Shown: positions 37,801 to 44,979 of the stretch, one piece after another
How positions within the stretch are numbered: the first letter of the stretch is position 1
How the letters are laid out: each line of letters begins with the position of its first letter
Assembly: GCF_016906995.1 (NCBI RefSeq)
Contig: NZ_JAFBBD010000009.1
Coordinates: forward strand, 1-64,000
DNA from: Spongiibacter marinus
GTDB lineage: Bacteria; Pseudomonadota; Gammaproteobacteria; Pseudomonadales; Spongiibacteraceae
Length of the DNA stretch: 64,000 nucleotides
Direction: 5' to 3'
Made by a program: the position numbers and the translations under genes
The notes under the pieces: generated by a model
Told to the model about the DNA's origin: nothing
Seen by the model: only the letters and a program-made list of their open reading frames with translations
Database searches by the model: none

Positions 37801-37947
37801 TACGGCCGAACCATGGGTTTTGTGAATTATGGTGAAGTAGACTACGTATCGCATACAGGTTCACAACCGATGAGCATTACTTGGCAGTTAAAAGAGCCAA
37901 TGCCACACTTTATGTGGCAACAAGCTGCGAAGTTGGCAGTAGGGTGA
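34807..37947 (+). CDS. PLD-like nuclease / SF2 helicase / DUF3427 fusion
   Basis: A 1046-residue multidomain protein. Residues ~125-290 form a phospholipase D-like nuclease with the motif HAKSYLF (His ~221) followed by GSSNLSHSAL. An SF2 helicase follows: Walker A AATGTGKT (~348-355), DEVHH (~441), TATPER (~467) and motif VI QQLGRGLRL (~642). The C-terminal ~300 residues correspond to DUF3427. Proteins with this layout are found in mobile and defence islands, and cleavage plus translocation on foreign DNA is the likely activity. The next gene, a nuclease, starts five bases after the stop. The exact system name is unknown to me. Confidence 0.88.
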   Translation: MQQVGIYEQLITQLIASRIDRERFYVGERELNSSEASVWLSRFLSHILEYAIESVPSSDDRLQQQITLSNQLLLWLKTKIQDNDFIEDNLLASQGKILTALYELENPVSADLKNYINDIFPLTGLSQSELFCGSNAGLSLESELKREILSADKIYWLVSFIKWAGIRIFRNELEEFTSSGRELKIITTSYMGATDAKAVEYLASLPNTEVKLSYNTERERLHAKSYLFLRNTGYHTGYIGSSNLSHSALTNGLEWNLKITSKEIPHIISKSLSTFETYWASNDFEHFSGDAPSSEKLKKALSQQRGDFEASPTHFFDISPFPHQSDILEQLAVERSVHQRFRNLVVAATGTGKTLISAFDFARFIKEKPQANFLFVAHREEILRQARAAYRGVLRNSAFGELWVGGQTPAHYRQLFVSIQTLNNQLVQLNLTADYYDYIVIDEVHHVAAASYRGLLDYFSPAILLGLTATPERHDGGDILADFGGVIAAEIRLPEAINRRHLCPFQYFGIDDDTDLRNIPWSRGRYDIAQLTNLYTHNQARFNKIFFSMQEILTDISKMKALAFCVSKEHAQYMTQQLLLKGIKADVLTSDNSHERQQKQQAIRSGSINVLCVVDIFNEGVDIPEVDTLLFLRPTESLTIFLQQLGRGLRLAEGKECCTVLDFVGNSRPEYDFANKFRALVGKNHRAISEEIKQGFPHAPLGCRIELSKRTQEMVLSNIRQASLTLKRLVAMIRQYPEHSTLPLTLANFLIINPHIDLNELYKRGSWSQLVQQAKYEINENSVDEDLLKMLRKAIHNRILTCDDHAYLSFLKQLCQSNFVIKDADHRYALMCHYDFWQKTGPECGFDSIVQSLAKLNACELKAELMDVVNWQLAQTKHEQPTMQALPEVSLRLHARYAREQILVAFGATTFERQPPAREGVFVLKDQNIELMFVTLDKNEKQFSPTTMYHDYAINDHLFHWQSQNSARPDKGRGLEYIQHQKIGKRLFLFVREQSKDEYGRTMGFVNYGEVDYVSHTGSQPMSITWQLKEPMPHFMWQQAAKLAVG

Positions 37948-37952
37948 TTATC

Positions 37953-39953
37953 ATGACGCATTTAGCCATCGACAAAGTATCCCCCCTTTGGCGCTTTAGT
38001 TTGGTCGAAAAAACCGAACAAGACGCAGCGACTAGCCAACAACGCGGGCATTTTCCACTGATGTGGTTGGCTAATTTTGCCGCGTTACGGGCGCGTTTTG
38101 AGCAAGGCTTAAAGGTGATTTGTGCCGCCCCCCATAGCCGCTTACAACCGGTGGTTGCCAATATCAAAGCGGCTAAATTAAAAGGCCGCCTACCTCATAA
38201 GTTAGCCGAGAAAGTTAAGCAAGACTTTGCGAATGGCCAGTACGATAAGCGCTATGCAGTCGAAAAAAAGCAACTGAGTGTCGATACCCCAGAAAACCGT
38301 TTTATCAAAATGGCGGTGAGTAAAAGTAAGCGGCAATTAGCGGAGTTTGAACAAAAGCTTAGGCAGAGTAACCAAGCACCAGAACGGCAACGGTTGTCAG
38401 ATTCATTTTTAAATGAGCTGCATAGTTGGCAACAACCGCTGCAAAAAGTGTTAGGTCAGAGTTTTTTAAAAGAGGTGGGTGCATACACAGGGTTAAGCCG
38501 TGAGTCGTTAGTGCTACAGCAAAAAACTGGTTACAGCGCGGTGTATCGTGTTTGGCAGGAGCTGAAATTTTATTTAGATGTGTTTGGCAATCAGTCGAGC
38601 ATTTCAATGAAGTCGGTGGCCGAGATTTACGAAGTGTGGTGTTTTTTGTGTTTGAAACAGATTTTAGAGCAGGATCTCGGCTTTGAATTGGTGGAAAACA
38701 GTGCGACTAAGCTCGCCCAGAATGACTTTTTTGAGTACCAACTAAAAGATGGGTTTGCCGGTGCCTTTCTTTTTAAACGCAGCGATGGTGTGACCGCTAG
38801 GCTGGCACACGAGCCGAAATTTACCAAAAAGGGGCAATCAATCCGCTCGTATTTAGTGAACCAAGAGCCAGATATTGTATTGGAAGTGACACTGCCGAAA
38901 AGCGCTGATTTAACAAAAGCAGACTCATCAGAAGAAAAGCAGTTTATTTGGCTGTTTGATGCCAAGTACCGCATTAAAACCGAGAAAAACCGCTTTGATG
39001 ACAGTAATGATGATATTGAAAGTACGGATTACGTACCGGACGATGCTATCAACCAAATGCACCGTTATCGGGATGCTTTGATTCGTTTATCAGAACCGCG
39101 CGATTCTAAATCACCATCAAGTGGAAACGCTGGCCAATCTCCTAAGAAATGCCGCCCTGTTTTTGGTGCGTTTGCTTTATACCCAGGTTTTTTTGATCAA
39201 GCCACAAAAAACAACCCCTACGCAGCCGCGATAGAAGAAGTGGGTATTGGTGCGTTTGCCCTCTTACCTAGCCAAAACGAACTTAGTCAAACTGAATCAA
39301 CCCAGACTAAGAGCTGTTATTCCGGTCACCAGTGGTTGCTAGAGTTCTTGCAAGCGCAAATTGGCACAGCGCCGAATGTACAAACAGGGCAAGGCAATGA
39401 GGCCATGTATCCTGTGGCTGGCATGGCGGAAAGGCTCTACGTACAAGACGCAGCACGCATACCTTATTACGGCATGCGCCAAGTGCTGTATCCTGATTTG
39501 ACGATGACCGTGGCATTGGGTGGGCAACGTGGCCGTGATAATGGCTACTTTGAACAATTTGAGCAAGGCACAGCGCTGTGGTATCACCTGCCGCAAAGCA
39601 CGTTTTTGCAGAAATTTAAGCAGCATATTGCCGAGGAAATTCGCTATTTAGCACTGGCATCTACCTCAGACACTCAAAGTTCAACCAAGCAAATTGACAA
39701 GCTCTGGCCAGTTAAACGAGTCACAGTGTTACCACGTTACGCCATTACCGAAGATCAAGCAGGTAAGAAGTCAGGTTCTGCTGATTTGTATTATTTATTT
39801 GAGCTTGGCAAACCACTGTCACTACAAACGCCAGTGACCAACGTGCCACATCGCCCAATTAAAAACTCGATGAAACTCACAACCTTAACTCGCCTAGAGA
39901 GCGTCACTAAGTTTACCGAGGTTGAAAGAGTGTACGAAGCGGCAATGGTGTGA
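37953..39953 (+). CDS. DUF2357 protein with PD-(D/E)XK nuclease domain
   Basis: A 666-residue protein. The N-terminal half is DUF2357-like (helical, with YDKRYAVEKKQLSVDTPENRFIKMA). The second half has a PD-(D/E)XK nuclease core: EPDIVLEVTLP at about residue 304 and WLFDAKYRI at about residue 333, giving the D...D-x-K triad. Relatives occur with McrB-type or helicase partners in restriction loci. It starts five bases after the helicase gene, so it is the effector partner of that operon. Long tracts rich in Gln and Lys are visible. The ATG at 37953 is the first start after the helicase stop. Confidence 0.85.
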   Translation: MTHLAIDKVSPLWRFSLVEKTEQDAATSQQRGHFPLMWLANFAALRARFEQGLKVICAAPHSRLQPVVANIKAAKLKGRLPHKLAEKVKQDFANGQYDKRYAVEKKQLSVDTPENRFIKMAVSKSKRQLAEFEQKLRQSNQAPERQRLSDSFLNELHSWQQPLQKVLGQSFLKEVGAYTGLSRESLVLQQKTGYSAVYRVWQELKFYLDVFGNQSSISMKSVAEIYEVWCFLCLKQILEQDLGFELVENSATKLAQNDFFEYQLKDGFAGAFLFKRSDGVTARLAHEPKFTKKGQSIRSYLVNQEPDIVLEVTLPKSADLTKADSSEEKQFIWLFDAKYRIKTEKNRFDDSNDDIESTDYVPDDAINQMHRYRDALIRLSEPRDSKSPSSGNAGQSPKKCRPVFGAFALYPGFFDQATKNNPYAAAIEEVGIGAFALLPSQNELSQTESTQTKSCYSGHQWLLEFLQAQIGTAPNVQTGQGNEAMYPVAGMAERLYVQDAARIPYYGMRQVLYPDLTMTVALGGQRGRDNGYFEQFEQGTALWYHLPQSTFLQKFKQHIAEEIRYLALASTSDTQSSTKQIDKLWPVKRVTVLPRYAITEDQAGKKSGSADLYYLFELGKPLSLQTPVTNVPHRPIKNSMKLTTLTRLESVTKFTEVERVYEAAMV

Positions 39954-39995
39954 GCGAGTGTTATTAATTATGCAGAAGATGAATTGGCCGAAAAT

Positions 39996-40024
39996 GCAGT
40001 TGTTCGGTTATTCCGAACAACTGC
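39996..40024. repeat. Perfect 12-bp inverted repeat, 5-base loop
   Basis: GCAGTTGTTCGG at 39996-40007 pairs perfectly with 40013-40024. No T-run follows on either strand, so it is not a typical intrinsic terminator. It lies in the 198-base gap between the convergent nuclease gene and the 40152-40850 gene. A smaller CCCC/GGGG hairpin is at 40121-40132. It could be a Rho-type transcription barrier, a protein site or part of an origin of transfer. Confidence 0.6.
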
Positions 40025-40151
40025 TAAGTAAAATCGACATCAAAAAATATCGAGCTATTTGGCGCTTTTGATATTAAAATCGCATCAACAACACCCCTCC
40101 CGCTACCCGTTAGATCAGCGCCCCGCGAGGGGTTACTCGTTTTTAAGGCTT

Positions 40152-40850
40152 CTAATTTTTGCTACCGTAATCAGTTACGGAACCAAAATTAGCTTCCAAC
40201 CACACATCATTCTCCGGCCCACAAAGGTGGTGCAGTAGAGCTAGGTTGATTTGGTGGCTGATCACGTTGCCGTTTCGTTTTTGGCTCTCCTTTCTAAAAC
40301 CTCTCAGTAATAACCCTGTGCATGATTTTCCTATTTGCTCCGGCGAACTGGGCAGGCAAAAGGCGCGGTTTTGCTGTTTGGGGTGCAAGTTAGCTCGCTT
40401 TCCTGTTTTAGATAAAGGCGTAATGCACCAAAAAATACGGGCGTTGGCAGGTGTGTTTGCGTGCAATGTGTTGATTTGAATCGTGCCATCACTATATGTA
40501 GGTAACAAATGTGCCGGTAACACAACCAACCCGCCTTGCGCGTGGCCTTCAACCTCAGGTAAAGGTAGCCAATACAGGTTTGGCCATTGCTCGGGGCTCT
40601 GCCATTTTTCTACGATCACTTGTGCGCCAATGCTATTCAGCCATTGGTGAATCGGGCAGCCTGGGTGCGCTTGTTTAACGCGCGGTAAGTGATAGGTCAG
40701 CCAGCGGGTTAAGCGTTCGGCGGCATTATCGCACTGGCTTAATGCTGGGTAGAGGGTAAACGCGCCATGCCCAACCACCAAGGCGACCACCTGCTGTATC
40801 CATTCTCTATCCCAATCGTTACCACTTGCCCATAACACGTCACTTATCAC
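40152..40850 (-). CDS. Island-encoded hypothetical protein
   Basis: A 232-residue soluble protein I cannot place in a family. Notable stretches are HGAFTLYPALSQCDNAAERLTRWLTYHLP and PNLYWLPLPEVEGHAQGGLVVLPAHLL, which look conserved rather than random. The C-terminus (NFGSVTDYGSKN) is low in hydrophobics. No signal peptide, membrane helix or nucleotide-binding motif is visible. It is alone on the minus strand between the defence-like operon and the TOTE gene. Confidence 0.6.
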   Translation of the reverse strand: MISDVLWASGNDWDREWIQQVVALVVGHGAFTLYPALSQCDNAAERLTRWLTYHLPRVKQAHPGCPIHQWLNSIGAQVIVEKWQSPEQWPNLYWLPLPEVEGHAQGGLVVLPAHLLPTYSDGTIQINTLHANTPANARIFWCITPLSKTGKRANLHPKQQNRAFCLPSSPEQIGKSCTGLLLRGFRKESQKRNGNVISHQINLALLHHLCGPENDVWLEANFGSVTDYGSKN

Positions 40851-41036
40851 CTTGTTGGTTCGTCATGCCGTCTATTTTCAGTGGTCGGACGCAGACTCGG
40901 TGGTGAAATAGATGAAAGAAATGGCCATCAAACTAACCAGTCAAATCAGTTTTTTCTGATGACCTGTGCGCTGCTAACTATTTGATATACATAGTCCAAT
41001 ACGGCGCTGTTTGGCGGCATTTGGCTAGTGAAAAAA

Positions 41037-41231
41037 ATCGAGACGCCAAACGATCGTTTGCATTCTGGGTTTAAAAAATCAAACGGTTTGTACTTTGGAT
41101 TCGAGGTTGGTTTAGGGTGAAAAAAGTGCCAAACCTTGCTTTGAGCCTGTATTGGCAAGGCCTGCCGGTTTTGGACTTCAATCGAGACGCCAAACAGTAA
41201 ATGGGCTAATTTCCCTGTTTGGCGTTTCGAT
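41037..41231. repeat. Three copies of a 15-base repeat in the gap before the TOTE gene end
   Basis: ATCGAGACGCCAAAC occurs at 41037-41051 and 41181-41195. An inverted copy with one mismatch lies at 41217-41231. The 456-base stretch 40851-41306 holds no gene I trust. An open frame on the minus strand (40946-41278) spans the repeats but lacks a ribosome-binding site and would just translate them as a repeated FGVSI. Function is unknown. Confidence 0.55.
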
Positions 41232-41306
41232 CCAAAAGCCAAACGGATAGTGGTTTTGGCGTAAGGGGGTAAAGGCATGGGGAGGTGTTTAATGAAGTGC
41301 TGCTGT

Positions 41307-43715
41307 TTATTTTGGCTTGGTATTTGGTGAAGGGATGTTTTCTAACTTCAATGAAGGTTGCTTGTTACTGTTGTCATCAATGTACTCAAGGGCGTACCCC
41401 ATAGCCTTGTAGCTTTTCTCGCGTTTTTTAAACATGCGTTGCAGCATTGGGAGGGCGCAGTCTACATAGTCGTGAATGGTGACTTGTGTTTTGCCTTCCG
41501 ATTCACGATGAATACGACCGGCATATTGGGCCAACGTACCTTTCCATGCGATTGGCATGGCCAAAAACAACGTATCCAGTCTTGGCAGGTCAAACCCTTC
41601 ACCCACATATTTTCCTGTTGCGACGACAACTTGAGCCGATTGCAGATGATTATCTGCATTCTTGCGTTCCGCAGCTTTCATGGCGCCTTTGAGTACGACA
41701 GTGCTTATACCCATCTCGGTAAGTCGTGAGTGTATGTATTCTGCGTGCTCTCTACGCTCTGTAAGGACTAACGGGTGTCCGCCATTTTGAACACACTGAG
41801 TGGCGCCTGAGACAACTTTTGAAGTGCGCTGCTCATTATTGACGAGCCAGCGGTAGGCATCGCTTATTTTTGGGCGCTCATCTGTTTTTATTAGCTCAGC
41901 TGGCGGTATATCGTAGAGCTGATGAATCATCACGGTTTGAGTAAATTGCTCATCAGGGCTTTGTTTCACTTTGTAGCGAATGGGCCCTGCCGCCATAAAA
42001 ATGATTTTTTGATGACCATCTTGTCGTTCTGGTGTTGCTGTTAGGCCCAATACATACTTTGCTCTTACCTCGTTGAGTACCATTTCAAACCTTGGCGCGG
42101 ATAAGTGATGGCATTCATCAACAATAATGTGGCCGTAGTCTTGGATGAGAGGCGTGATGGAGTTGTCTTTTTTATTAACCAAGCTTTGGTAGGTGGCAAT
42201 GTCGATAATGCCACTCGGCTTTCTTTTACCCCCGCCTATACTGCCAATGGTTACTTCTGGTAGGAACGTGCGTAATCGCTCTTGCCACTGCTCAAGCAGT
42301 TGTCGGCTATGAACCAGTATTAGGGTATTTACTTTGCGTTTTACGATCATGCCGATGGCAGTAACCGTTTTTCCAAATGCGGTCGGCGCATGCAAAATAC
42401 CGAAGTCATGTTTAGATATTGCGGCCACTGCGTCTCGCTGGTTCTTTCGCAAAGTGAACTCAGGGGTAAGTTTTAATAATGGTCTGCCGATTTCACGCTT
42501 ATCGTCAAACAGTGGTGAAATATTGTGCTCTTGTAGCAAAGCAATCGCGTCATCGAGACAGCCTCGCGGTAGTGCTAGGTAATCGTTTTCAATACGAGCA
42601 CAGGAAATAAACCTTGGAATGCCATGGGTTGAAAAGCGCAACGCTTGCGTTTTAAAAAACACAGGATTAGAAAAACTAGCTAATCGCTTTAGTCCTGCCA
42701 GTAGTGGCCCAGGTAACTCGCTCATCAAAAAGTAGATATGGTTGGCCAAGGTAATGGTCACGGTTTTCGGCAAAGACTCTAATTTTATTGGTGCGGCTTT
42801 GGCTGTGATTTCCCAAGGAGGGCGGTTGTCTATTAGACCTTGTTCGGACAGTAATAGGGTATTGGGTGAAATGGTTGTTATGAGTTGATCAATACTCGAT
42901 TGCGTGAGCGTTTTAAGCTCAGCAAGGTACCGCCATTGATCGTCAATGGCATTCAGGTCATTGTCAACAAAGCAGCTACGGCCTGAAAGGCGAGCCTCCT
43001 TTTGAAGTGGTAGCGCAATGAGATTGCCAAACCCGCCTTCAGGAAGGACATCTTGGTTAGGAAATAGCCTGTCATAGGAGTCAAACGATAGATTTGGAAA
43101 TATTTCCATGGCCTTATCAAGCAAAGCGAAACCAAGTGCCCGAGCTTGGTTAGCTGGGATGTTGGTTTCAAAAAAGATCCATAAGTGCGCCCCGTTGCCA
43201 GAACGCGAGATTTCTATCGCGTGTGGAATATCAAGCGCTTGACACGCTTTAGACATTGCTTTGACCTCTTCTTGCCAACAGCCTTTGTCAAAATCGGCTG
43301 CCAACAAATAGCACGTATTATCTTTCAGTAAGGGATACAGCCCCACCACTTGATGACCGGCAAGGTGCCTGTAAATAATGCGCTCGTTTAGTTCGCTAAA
43401 CTTTCGGTGTGAACAGTCTTGGCATTTAATGCGGGGTTTGTTGCAAACCCCGTTTACCCATTCATTATCACAGGCTACGGAATAGCCACTGCGGCCCTGT
43501 TGATTTTGCCAACGATTGGCGAAGATATCCTCTCGCCCACGAAATCGTTGTCTGAATAGGGCGACTTTTTGTTCTGGCGTGAATGTCTGTACTGAACACT
43601 CGTTTTGAGCGCTACGCAAAGCCTCTCTTAATGCGAGAAGCTGCTGCTTTTCGTTTTCAAGCTCAGCTAGCCTGTTATCAATAGCCGAAATGTTTGGGTA
43701 GCGAGCGTCATTCAT
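41307..43715 (-). CDS. TOTE-type archaeo-eukaryotic primase / SF2 helicase
   Basis: An 802-residue fusion. After a coiled N-terminus, a four-Cys zinc cluster (residues 82, 91, 98, 101) leads into an archaeo-eukaryotic primase domain with catalytic DFD (141-143), SRSGNGAHLWIFF (170-182) and SFDSYDRLFPNQD. A SF2 helicase follows: HAPTAFGKTV (~441), DECHH (~530), LGLTATPERQDG and motif VI QYAGRIHRE (~728). This matches the proteins called TOTE conflict systems, which are thought to act in element-versus-element or host conflicts by nucleic-acid synthesis and unwinding. No partner nuclease is fused. HigA is encoded 25 bases upstream on the same strand. Confidence 0.9.
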   Translation of the reverse strand: MNDARYPNISAIDNRLAELENEKQQLLALREALRSAQNECSVQTFTPEQKVALFRQRFRGREDIFANRWQNQQGRSGYSVACDNEWVNGVCNKPRIKCQDCSHRKFSELNERIIYRHLAGHQVVGLYPLLKDNTCYLLAADFDKGCWQEEVKAMSKACQALDIPHAIEISRSGNGAHLWIFFETNIPANQARALGFALLDKAMEIFPNLSFDSYDRLFPNQDVLPEGGFGNLIALPLQKEARLSGRSCFVDNDLNAIDDQWRYLAELKTLTQSSIDQLITTISPNTLLLSEQGLIDNRPPWEITAKAAPIKLESLPKTVTITLANHIYFLMSELPGPLLAGLKRLASFSNPVFFKTQALRFSTHGIPRFISCARIENDYLALPRGCLDDAIALLQEHNISPLFDDKREIGRPLLKLTPEFTLRKNQRDAVAAISKHDFGILHAPTAFGKTVTAIGMIVKRKVNTLILVHSRQLLEQWQERLRTFLPEVTIGSIGGGKRKPSGIIDIATYQSLVNKKDNSITPLIQDYGHIIVDECHHLSAPRFEMVLNEVRAKYVLGLTATPERQDGHQKIIFMAAGPIRYKVKQSPDEQFTQTVMIHQLYDIPPAELIKTDERPKISDAYRWLVNNEQRTSKVVSGATQCVQNGGHPLVLTERREHAEYIHSRLTEMGISTVVLKGAMKAAERKNADNHLQSAQVVVATGKYVGEGFDLPRLDTLFLAMPIAWKGTLAQYAGRIHRESEGKTQVTIHDYVDCALPMLQRMFKKREKSYKAMGYALEYIDDNSNKQPSLKLENIPSPNTKPK

Positions 43716-43740
43716 AACAAACTAATTTTGATTCGCAGCA

Positions 43741-44112
43741 CTATGAAGCGCGAACTTGCGGCGGTTTGATGAGCGACTCTGCTGGAATACCTAGCCCTTC
43801 ATGAAGTTTCCAAATCATTTTTAGCGTGAGTGATCGCTTATGGTTTAGGATTTCATAAACACGATTGCTTTTACCTATCATGGGTTCAAGATCTTTAACC
43901 GTTAAGCCTTTGCGCTCCATCTCAAACTTTATTGCCTCAACAGGGTCTGGCAAATCCATTGGGAAATGCTTTGCTTCGTAGGCTTCAATTAACGTAACCA
44001 AAATGTCCAGCTTTTCGCCTTCAACGGTATCAGGCTCCGCCATCATTAGGTTTTCGATGTCGTTTAATGCCGCTCGGTAGTCGGCATCTGTTTTAATAGG
44101 TCTGATGTCCAT
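43741..44112 (-). CDS. higA: HigA-type antitoxin
   Basis: A 123-residue antitoxin. The N-terminal part (IRPIKTDADYRAALNDIENLM) matches HigA-like antitoxins, followed by a Cro/C1-type helix-turn-helix (MERKGLTVKDLEPMIGKSNRVYEILNHKRSLTLKMIWKL). It neutralises HigB and represses the operon. The ATG at 44112 has an AGAGGT site upstream. It follows higB by 29 bases, the normal toxin-first order of higBA. The TOTE gene begins 25 bases after its end on the same strand and may be read through from this promoter. Confidence 0.92.
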   Translation of the reverse strand: MDIRPIKTDADYRAALNDIENLMMAEPDTVEGEKLDILVTLIEAYEAKHFPMDLPDPVEAIKFEMERKGLTVKDLEPMIGKSNRVYEILNHKRSLTLKMIWKLHEGLGIPAESLIKPPQVRAS

Positions 44113-44141
44113 TATATACCTCTTGTTACTACCTTTTGGCT

Positions 44142-44444
44142 TCAAATCGTTTGCACATCAATTTTATCGTATTGCGCATGGCTGCCGATAAACCGTATGT
44201 AAACCACCTTGTAGGCATAATTGATCCAAACAACTAACCGGTATTTATTACCGGCAATGTTAAATACGACACGCCCATCTTTGAGGATGCTGGCATTTCT
44301 AAAGTCCTGTTTCACATCCGACGGTGATCCCCAATCAGCGTTTAATGCATGCCTATACCACGCTAACGTTGGCTCTTTCGCGTCAATGTATTCTGGGCTG
44401 TCTTCCCAAAATGTTTTTAAGGTTGATAATGCGATAATTCTCAT
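44142..44444 (-). CDS. higB: HigB-type mRNA interferase toxin
   Basis: A 100-residue RelE-superfamily toxin of HigB type (opening MRIIALSTLKTFWEDSPEYIDAKEPTLAWYR, then FNIAGNKYRLVVWINYAYKVVYIRFIGSHAQYDKID). HigB cleaves mRNA on the ribosome. The conserved GNKYRLVV and IGSHAQYDKI elements are intact, so it should be active. Inverted repeats upstream are likely HigA operators. The pair probably helps keep the island in the population. Confidence 0.93.
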   Translation of the reverse strand: MRIIALSTLKTFWEDSPEYIDAKEPTLAWYRHALNADWGSPSDVKQDFRNASILKDGRVVFNIAGNKYRLVVWINYAYKVVYIRFIGSHAQYDKIDVQTI

Positions 44445-44456
44445 AAATAGATGCTA

Positions 44457-44543
44457 GTCCCATTTTGGGACTTTTGCAAGTTTGGAATTTTTGATGCGGT
44501 TAGGAGTTCTTACCGCATCCCCGATTGCCCCATTCCTTGGGGC
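44457..44543. promoter_or_regulatory. Three inverted repeats upstream of higBA
   Basis: GTCCCA/TGGGAC with a 3-base loop (44457-44471) lies 13 bases before the higB start and is the best HigA operator candidate. TGCGGT/ACCGCA (44495-44517) and GCCCCA/TGGGGC (44527-44543) follow upstream. The last carries the island's TGGGGCA motif. The rest of the 195-base gap shows no gene. Confidence 0.5.
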
Positions 44544-44639
44544 AGTTTAATTACCTCTTATTCACCCTCTAAAGCTTGCTGTATCTAGTTTTGCCCCATT
44601 GTCCCAACTGCCCACAGTAAGTGAGCAAACGGGGGCTTG

Positions 44640-44978
44640 CTAATTTCGCCTGATTGGCTTTTTCGGCATACGGCTGCGTTTGCCATCGAAGAACGCCAAT
44701 ACTCTGAACCAATAGAGTGATTCTTCATAACCTAGGCTGTACGTTGGACGTGCAGGCGGGATGAGTCCTAGTTTACGTCCTAGGCTGACAATCACGTAGA
44801 ACGTGAGTTTTAGCGTCAGCCACGGGGCGAGAACCACCAATGTCGTCAGGCAATATCGGGTAAGTGTGTAGCCTACGCCATGAGATTGCTCGAGTAAGGC
44901 AATGCCAATACACCAGCCAAGGCCTGCCATCATGGCTATTGGAAAGGTAATGGGGGTGAGTCGCATCATCAGTTGCAT
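44640..44978 (-). CDS. Small membrane protein downstream of the integrase
   Basis: A 112-residue protein with two hydrophobic helices (ITFPIAMMAGLGWCIGIALLE and YCLTTLVVLAPWLTLKLTFYVIVSLG) and a basic C-terminus (KRSRMPKKPIRRN). I recognise no function. It starts two bases after the integrase stop codon on the same strand, so it belongs to the integrase transcript. The ribosome-binding site GGAGGG lies inside the integrase end. Confidence 0.65.
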   Translation of the reverse strand: MQLMMRLTPITFPIAMMAGLGWCIGIALLEQSHGVGYTLTRYCLTTLVVLAPWLTLKLTFYVIVSLGRKLGLIPPARPTYSLGYEESLYWFRVLAFFDGKRSRMPKKPIRRN

Positions 44979-44979
44979 G

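Noticed and set aside
40946-41278. 110-codon frame on the minus strand
   Set aside because: The bases before its ATG are anti-Shine-Dalgarno (CCTCCCC). The protein has no family resemblance and mainly translates the 15-base repeats, so I list the region as a repeat instead.
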